Source: Saprolegnia diclina VS20 (lineage: Eukaryota > Oomycota > Saprolegniomycetes > Saprolegniales > Saprolegniaceae). From it: a stretch of 35,414 bases of DNA. Where the stretch lies: NCBI RefSeq assembly GCF_000281045.1, contig NW_008246111.1:428569-463982 (forward strand), read 5' to 3'. Positions 29,672 to 35,414 of the stretch are shown piece by piece. Position numbers and translations under genes: made by a program. The notes under the pieces are model-generated. The model saw nothing but the letters and a program-made list of their open reading frames with translations, was not told where the DNA came from and ran no database searches. Position 1 is the stretch's first letter, and every line of letters starts with the position of its first letter.

Positions 29672-32600
29672 CTAGAGAAAGACGCGCCAGTCGGGCCCAT
29701 CGACCGCTGCGTTGCATGCTTTGCCATCGTCGTAGTGCTCGACAACGTCGTCTTCGCGGTCGGACTGATGGCCGACTTCGTCGCCGACGGGCGAGGCGCG
29801 GAAGCCGCCTTGCTTGACGCAATGGTCCAGCAATTCACCCCAGAACGGTTGTTGCGAGAGGAGACCTGGGTGACCGACGATGAGCAGCAGCGCCTTGGCC
29901 CGTGTCACAGCCACGTTGAAGAGCTTGGCGTCGCTCAGGATCGGGATTCTGGTCGCGTTCCGACGGCTCGGCGTGCGCACGAGCGACACGAGCACGATCT
30001 TGGCCTCTTGGCCCTGGAGGTTGTACACCGTGCCGACGTTCACGCCGCCGAAGTCGCGGTTGCGGAGCATGTGACGGATCTTGACGACCTGCCGGCGAAA
30101 CGGCGTCACGACTGCAATGTCGGCCGTCGTCACCGACACCGACGTCGACGTGACGAGCGATTCGACGAGTTGGACAATCTAGACTTCGCTCAGCGTACGC
30201 GGCACGGCCGTTTGTACCTTGAAGGCTTCGTCCAGGTTGGTGTACGAGTGCGCGTCGAGCTCCTTGTGCTGCGTTCCATGCACCGAGTGCCACACCATCG
30301 GAAAGTGGCCGCGACCGCCGAGCCCGTCCCACCTACGCGGCCCCGTTAGCTTGTCGCAGAGTGTGCATTGTGCGACTGGGTGAGCGCATGCGTTTTGGCA
30401 ATGTTGCCCGAGGCGACGAGTGCGCCGCGGTAAAAGAGGCGCGACGGCAGCTCCAGGAGCGCCGGGTGGGATCTGTAGTTGTGCTGCAGCATCGTAATGA
30501 ACTTGCCTCTCTGCGCGTTCCAGTTGTAGACGTTGGTCGGGTCGTTCACGAGCCGCTCCTATCTCTCGTCAAAATGCAAGCAAAACGAGCGGTGGACGTA
30601 CGAGCCAGGACGTGGCAAAGCCACTCGAAATCGCCGCCGGTGACCTCGGTTGCGGCCCCAACTGCCGCGGGTCGCCGACAAGAGTGACGTGGACACCGGG
30701 CGCGTACAGGAGCAGCGGCACCAGTGTCTACGTCGCAGATACCTCAACATTTGCTAGGATGGCCGCCGCACCTCGGCTTCGGTGGCCTGGCACGCTTCGT
30801 CAATGATGATGTCGCGAAAGTGACCTGGTGCCAGCCCCGCGATCGAGAGCACGCCCGAAGCACAGGTTGTCGTCACCACGACGCGGAACGCTGCGAGCGT
30901 CGTAAGCGGCGGCAGCGAGAAAATGTCGCCGCCCTCTGTAAAGCAGACGCCCAAGAGCTCGGCCGGCACTGACGCCATCTACCGCAGTCGTCACAAATCA
31001 TGGAGCACGTCAGTTTGCGTACGCTGCGGAAATGCCAGTTGAGTCGGAAGAGGGCTTTTGCGCCCAAGTGCAGGCGCAGGCGCGTGGCGAGAACGTCTGC
31101 GGCGGCGTCCGAGGGCGCAACGGCCAGCACCCGCGCGCTGGGGGACGTCGCCAGCAGTTGCAAGATCGTCTCAATGACCGTGACCGTCTTGCCCGTGCCT
31201 GGTGGACCAAAGATGATGTAGGGCGCGGCACCACTTGCGCGCGCGACGATGCGGGTGACGGCGCTCGTTTGGTGCTCGTTGAGCGTCGGGTTGTGCATCT
31301 CGAGCTTGGGATTGGCCGCGTGGTCGAGCGACTGTGGCGACGACGGGTGCAGCAGCGCAAACGCCTCGGTCGAGAGTTTACCCAGAGCGTAGTAGACCAT
31401 CTGGAACCCCAAGCGCTGGTACATGAAGCGCACTAGTTGCGACATCAGACACGAACAATAAGACTAAGAAATAATTGGACCGTGGAAGGGGCTCAGCTGG
31501 TACACGAGGTCCAAGTGCGCCCCATCTATGCGTCGCCGTGAGTGAGCGAGATGGCCCAAACAGAGACGTACCGCTGCTAATCGTTGGCACGACGAGCGTC
31601 ACGATCGAGGTGCGCAGCTCCGCGACGACGCCGACGATCTCTAGGTGGGCGAAGCCAGCGTGGTGGGGTCGCAGCCGCACTACGTCACGAAGTCCGACGA
31701 GAGGTCTGGCTTCGCGGATGCCAGGCACGTCGAGGGTGACAACCATCGCGTCACTGCGGTGGTGGCGGTGCGCCTTGGGTACGCGGAGCCGAACGTCCTA
31801 AACAGCAATGAGAACGAGCTTGGGACAGCAGCGGCGCAAACATGGAGATCGTAGACGGTGGCGTCGTGGTGCATTTGCATCTCTTCGAGTTGGATGCAAG
31901 TATGCTGCTTGAACACGTACGGATCCAGCTGCTGCAACATGGCAGGTTGCATCATCTCGACGGTGCGGAGCACCATCGCCGGCACGGACGGCGTAGCAGC
32001 GTAGTCGAGCTCAATGGACTTCACGAGCTTCGAGAGCGCTGACGTCAACGGCCACGCCGTCTCGGGCAGCGACGCAACGACGGCAGGAGACGAACTGAAC
32101 GCCTGGCGCCACCCAAGCGGCACAAAGGCGCTGGCTTCGGCGTCCAGGGACGACTCGACGTCGCCGACCCGCGCCGGCACAAGCCGCAGCGGGTGGAGCA
32201 GGACAAACGAGTGGGTCGTGAATTGCACGAGGTTGCCGACGCCCGGGAACTGAAAGATGAGCACGAGGTACGTCTCGATCGGCGCCGACGTCGGGAGCTT
32301 GCGCTCGTTGTTGTGGTGCAAGCCAATCTACATACGAGTCGTCGATACTAGCCACACGTTAGGCGTGTACCCGCAGCCGAAGCGGCGCGCCCGAGAGCGA
32401 GATGGGCGTTGAAAGCGCAACGTTGAAGATGTCGGCGTGGTCCAGAACCCGGGCGGACGCAAGCGAAATCGGAAACTCGCCCGTGTTGCAGAGCGTGAGG
32501 TACTCCACCACGTCGCAACCACGCACGATCGACTTGGCGGACGTCGTCCTACGCATCACGCTCCATCACGCAGACTTTCGTCGCCAAGGCGTACGCAGTG

Positions 32601-32804
32601 CCAAGGTCAATGTAGCCAAACTGCGTCAACGACGCGCTGCGCGTGATGCCAAACTTGTCGCACGTGAGCTGCTCAAGGAGCTCGGGCATCTTGAGCGCAG
32701 ACCGGAGCTCCTCATGCCACTTGGGCGGCGCGACCGGCTCGACCTACGCAACATCGTCGTCGTCGGCTGGGCCGCGTGGTCGGAGGGCGTACCGCATGAA
32801 GCAT
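29672..32804 (-). CDS. MOV10/SDE3-type superfamily 1 RNA helicase, 12 exons
   Basis: Exons, in order of translation: 32804-32793, 32743-32595, 32548-32371, 32327-31842, 31797-31572, 31525-31481, 31432-31023, 30978-30772, 30727-30602, 30558-30377, 30332-30218 and 30178-29672. Introns are 39-49 nt; 880 residues. Motifs: Q motif PTLNEHQTSAV, Walker A GPPGTGKT, DEACQA (motif II), LVGDPRQLGP (III), QHNYRSHPALLELP (IV), VYNLQGQEAKIVLVSLVR (V) and LFNVAVTRAKALLLIVG (VI). The last, with the following FWGELLDHCVKQGG, is highly typical of the MOV10/SDE3/Armitage group, which act in RNA silencing and mRNA decay with Argonaute. A beta-barrel region (EARPLVGLRDVVRLRP) precedes the core. The 12-nt first exon (MLHA) is the least certain part; it keeps phase 0. 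Confidence 0.88.
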
Positions 32805-33483
32805 ACCGGCGGTGCGAAAATATGGAATCCGCCGACGAGGACTGACTGGGAAGGACGAGAAAGCAGCCAATGAGGTCTGGACGATGGGCAAGGATAAAAA
32901 CACCCGGATTTGTGTGCTAAGTCGGCGCTGTTCGGCGGCTTCTCTATAGAAAAAGTGAGTGGATTTAGATGCAACATACTTTTTGGACAGAACGCTCGAA
33001 GTGGCTTGTGGAGCACGACGAGGTCGTCCTACGAACTGCCACGTCATCGATGGGAGCGTCAGCACAAAATATGAGACTTCGAAAGCTTGTTGGCTTCTCC
33101 GACGACTCCCTCAATCAAGCTTTGGACCGTTGATCAAAGGGCCCAGGATCATCGTCGCTCAACTAGATGGTAGCAGGCTTGCCAGAGTGTCAGTAGCATC
33201 CGAGGTGACCAACAGCACGTGGATCGTCGCGCAGCTAAAGACCCACCCACGTAGGATCCGCGGTCTGCGTCCATGCAACGGTAGTGGTGTCCTCTTGGGC
33301 AACGTATCTGCGCTCGCTATTCGTCCTGGACCCTGTGAGCGTGAGTCTGGAAGACATGGCAGACGCTGTGGCCGTGCGGGACGCATGCAACGCGGGGCGT
33401 GTCCTCCAAGCAGCACGGTGCATATTATCTAGCGGTTATTTATGCGTGTGCGCCGGCGGCGAATCTAATAAGTTCTACCCTCC
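32805..33483. other. intergenic upstream of the helicase
   Basis: It holds a CCAAT core at about 32869-32873 and the fourth copy of the CTGCCACGTCATC element (33036-33048), both upstream of the minus-strand helicase. Open frames at 32712-33065 and 33159-33432 are not protein-like. Confidence 0.45.
33036..33048 (+). promoter_or_regulatory. CTGCCACGTCATC element, copy 4
   Basis: Thirteen bases match the core of the elements at 11162, 12663 and 14086. It is about 230 nt upstream of the helicase ATG. Confidence 0.4.
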
Positions 33484-33834
33484 TTATGCGACGACCGCCC
33501 AGTCGCGCTTCAGGACGCCATCGACACGACGCTCCTTGCTATACACAACTCTACCGTGAGCGAGAGGCAAGTAAGGCCCTCGTACGTACCCTTCGCTGAC
33601 GCCGCGAAAGACCTTGATGCCGTAGGCCTTGCCGTGCTTGAGGTCCTGCGACGGCGCAACGCGCGTGATCTCGACGTAGGACGAGGCTTCCGCCGTCTAC
33701 ACGATGCATGAGCCTCCTGCACATGCATGCTCGGAGGGCGTCTCTACCTCGAAGCGCTTCCAGATCCCGCGGGTGACCTTCTGGCCGACGCCAAAGTTGC
33801 GCTTGCTGCAGATCGCTTGGAACAAGTTGGCCAT
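33484..33834 (-). CDS. small mitochondrial ribosomal protein mS34-like, 3 exons
   Basis: Exons 33834-33748, 33696-33590 and 33538-33484; two 51-nt introns (phases 0 and 2); 82 residues and a TAA stop. The protein starts MANLFQAICSKRNFGVGQKV and contains KRNFGVGQKVTRGIWKRF, YVEITRV, HGKAYGIKVFRGV and VDGVLKRDWAVV. The order GxGxxVTR - aromatic/basic - xxITRV - HGKAxGI - xxRGV matches what I recall of mS34 (MRP-S34), a small-subunit protein of the mitoribosome. The N-terminal Asn/Phe-rich helix could act as a targeting peptide. Two CCAAT boxes on the minus strand (33888-33892 and 33920-33924) lie 54 and 86 nt upstream, supporting this start. The identity is moderate; the exon structure is well supported by phase. 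Confidence 0.62.
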
Positions 33835-34206
33835 GCTTGGAAATGATGATGACTGGTGTTTGGTCGATCAGCGATGCTGCGATCTGGATTGGCTGAAATT
33901 GGGCGGAATGGCTATCGTGATTGGCTTAATATTCAAAAACACAGCGAATAGAAATGCAGTATATCAGATTACAGCCGACCAGATAATGGCCGATTGTACA
34001 GGCAGGCTCCAAATGCATAATACACCACGGTACATCGATCACCATGCAGTGAGCTTGGCCATTCTGCAGCCTCTTCCTTGCAGCACCCTATGCATAAATA
34101 TGGGTCGCTCGCTTCTCGTTCGGAAGCGACTCGTTAGGCGGTGCGGCACCAGCGGTACTCAAGTGAAATGCGTTTATAAACCGAATAAAAATGAACCTGG
34201 GGGAGT
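33835..34206. other. intergenic with CCAAT boxes of the mS34-like gene
   Basis: This is the upstream region of the mS34-like gene (reverse CCAAT cores at 33888-33892 and 33920-33924, in context AGCCAATC) and the 3' flank of the CSIM protein gene. No gene is seen; a plus-strand open frame at 33704-34303 overlaps real exons on the other strand. Confidence 0.5.
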
Positions 34207-35414
34207 CTACATGATGGAGCAGCTGCACGCGGCGCTCTTCTCGGCGGCCTTGTTCAAGGACGGCGTCGGGCCGTTGATCGAGCGCGTCGGCGCGTTGTCG
34301 TAGCCGGCGACGACGCCACGGGGCTTGGCCTCAATGCCGCGCGACTTGACTTCAATACCGCGAGCCTTGGCTTCGACCTGGACAGCCTCCTTGACGGCCT
34401 CGACCTTGGCCTCGACCTTGGCTTCGACCTTGGCTTCGACCTTGGCTTCGACCTTGGCCTCCGTAGGCTTGGCGGTCTCCGCCTTGACCTCCGTGGGCTT
34501 AGCGACTTCGACAGTCTTGGGCGCCTCGGTGGCAGCAGCCACAACGGCAATACCAGCAATGGCGGCGACACCAACGGCAGCGGCCGCAGCGACAGCGATA
34601 TCGTCCGACTTGGTGACTTCGGCAACAACCGTCTTCGTTTCAGCCTGGATGGCCTCGACAGGCGCAGCAACCGGAGCCTGCTCGACAACCACGGGGGCAG
34701 CGACCTCGACAGCCGGGGCAGCGACCTCGACGACCGGGGCAGCGACCTCGACGACCGGGGCAGCGACCTCGACGACCGGGGCAGCGACCTCGACGACCGG
34801 GGCAGCGACCTCGACGACGGCGTCAACAGCAGAGGCCTCAGCCTCCACAACTTGGGCCTCGACTTCGGCGACGACGACGACGGGTTCCTCAGTGATCGGT
34901 TGATCGACAACGATGGGTTCCTCCGATACGGGCTCGTCCACGAGCACGGGCTCTTCGCCAGCGACCGGCGCTTCATCTTCAACGGCGGCTTCGACAATGG
35001 GCTCTTCGGTGGCGACAACGGCTTCTTCCTCAACCGCAGTCTCCTCAGCGGCAACTTCTTCGACGACGACACCCTCTTCCTCCGAAGAGCCAGCCTCTTC
35101 AACGATGACGCCTTCCTCTTCGGACGAGGTAGTCGCTTCGACAACGACAGCCTCCTCGACAGCGGCTTCTTCGACGACAGCCTCCTCGGTAGTGGCTTCT
35201 TCCACGAAGACAGCCTCTTCGACGGCAGCCTCTTCGACGACAACTTCTTCCTCGACGGCAGCTTCTTCTACGACGGCGGCTTCCTCGACGGCAGCTTCCT
35301 CGACGGCAGCTTCCTCGACGGCAGCTTCCTCGACGGCAGCTTCCTCGACAGCGGCTTCCTCGACAGCGGCTTCCTCGACGGCAGCCTCTTCCTCGACGAC
35401 AGCTTCTTCCTCGA
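34207..35414 (-). CDS. acidic, Ala/Val/Glu repeat protein with C-terminal CSIM box (5' end outside window)
   Basis: The frame is open from the window edge to the TAG at 34209-34207, giving 401 residues; the start lies beyond 35414. From the N-terminal side it has AVEEA repeats; a Glu/Val-rich region; six or so VEVAAPV repeats (about 34695-34820); a hydrophobic, Ala-rich stretch of about 26 residues (AVAAAAAVGVAAIAGIAVVA, about 34529-34605) flanked by charged sequence; KVEAKVEA repeats (about 34390-34461); and a basic, less repetitive tail. The last residues are AACSCSIM. CSIM fits the CaaX rule for farnesylation (Met at the end) and equals the prelamin A terminus; the cysteine two residues earlier could be palmitoylated. 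Membrane attachment is inferred. No family is recognised, and a role in coats, filaments or scaffolds is only a guess. Confidence 0.75.
   Translation of the reverse strand, partial: EEEAVVEEEAAVEEAAVEEAAVEEAAVEEAAVEEAAVEEAAVEEAAVVEEAAVEEEVVVEEAAVEEAVFVEEATTEEAVVEEAAVEEAVVVEATTSSEEEGVIVEEAGSSEEEGVVVEEVAAEETAVEEEAVVATEEPIVEAAVEDEAPVAGEEPVLVDEPVSEEPIVVDQPITEEPVVVVAEVEAQVVEAEASAVDAVVEVAAPVVEVAAPVVEVAAPVVEVAAPVVEVAAPAVEVAAPVVVEQAPVAAPVEAIQAETKTVVAEVTKSDDIAVAAAAAVGVAAIAGIAVVAAATEAPKTVEVAKPTEVKAETAKPTEAKVEAKVEAKVEAKVEAKVEAVKEAVQVEAKARGIEVKSRGIEAKPRGVVAGYDNAPTRSINGPTPSLNKAAEKSAACSCSIM
34390..34461. repeat. 12-bp tandem repeat (KVEA coding)
   Basis: About five to six copies of a CTTGGCTTCGAC-type unit; the minus strand encodes the four-residue period E-A-K-V. 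The unit is a multiple of three, so copy changes keep the frame. Confidence 0.8.
34695..34820. repeat. 21-bp tandem repeat (VEVAAPV coding)
   Basis: Six copies of GCAGCGACCTCGAC plus seven variable bases, nearly identical from copy to copy, encode the seven-residue period on the minus strand. The near identity suggests recent expansion. Confidence 0.85.
35270..35400. repeat. 15-bp tandem repeat (AAVEE coding)
   Basis: Copies of TTCCTCGACGGCAGC and close variants, about eight, encode A-A-V-E-E on the minus strand. The repeat continues toward the window edge in degenerate form. Confidence 0.8.

Noticed and set aside
32744-33016. Longer N-terminus for the helicase starting near 33016
   Set aside because: It runs through sequence with a CCAAT box and poor protein character; the short MLHA exon joins the conserved part in phase. 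I keep the short start but with reduced certainty.
34325-34903. Plus-strand Thr/Ala/Ser-rich frame opposite the CSIM protein
   Set aside because: It is the antisense reading of the tandem repeats; the minus strand has the coherent acidic protein with a functional-looking C-terminus.

Overview
This window looks like nuclear DNA of an oomycete, most likely of the Saprolegniales (the Achlya/Saprolegnia/Thraustotheca/Aphanomyces group). The evidence is a GC-rich, gene-dense sequence; very short introns (about 39 to 60 nt, mostly GTAC... to ...TAG); a cluster of secreted proteins pairing two CBM1 cellulose-binding modules with a PAN/Apple region (the CBEL type known from oomycetes); an ankyrin-repeat TKL-type kinase; and CCAAT boxes in intergenic regions. 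Most multi-exon genes break into short open stretches in six frames, so I rebuilt their exons by hand. Every internal splice I give coordinates for keeps the reading frame.

Layout. 1-621 is the 3' end of a GH16 (KRE6/SKN1-like) membrane-anchored protein. 1293-5779 is a 24-exon ankyrin-repeat kinase in which nearly every exon is one ankyrin repeat and every intron is phase 0. 6787-16177 holds seven intronless CBEL-like genes (strands -,-,+,-,-,+,-). 17305-17982 is an adenylate kinase. 18598-27875 is a three-gene block: two divergent paralogues of a multi-pass membrane protein in inverted orientation, enclosing a gene of about 43 exons (20246-26698, minus) for a cysteine-rich, single-pass, receptor-like protein. 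28085-28996 is a secreted RNase T2. 29672-32804 is a 12-exon MOV10/SDE3-type RNA helicase. 33484-33834 is a tiny 3-exon gene resembling mitochondrial ribosomal protein mS34. 34207 to the end is a low-complexity acidic/alanine-rich protein ending in the CaaX-type motif CSIM.

How the genes fit together. Many products belong to the cell surface or the secreted space: beta-glucan or wall enzyme, seven cellulose-binding lectin-like proteins, Cys-rich receptor, membrane proteins and secreted RNase. Others are signalling or housekeeping proteins: ankyrin kinase, adenylate kinase, RNA-silencing type helicase and mitoribosomal protein. They are separate monocistronic genes, not an operon.

The most notable features are the one-repeat-one-exon architecture of two unrelated genes, the intron differences between the two flanking membrane paralogues, a short intergenic element (core CTGCCACGTCATC) found four times, and the CSIM-ending acidic repeat protein. 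There is an assembly gap of 168 N at 19685-19852.
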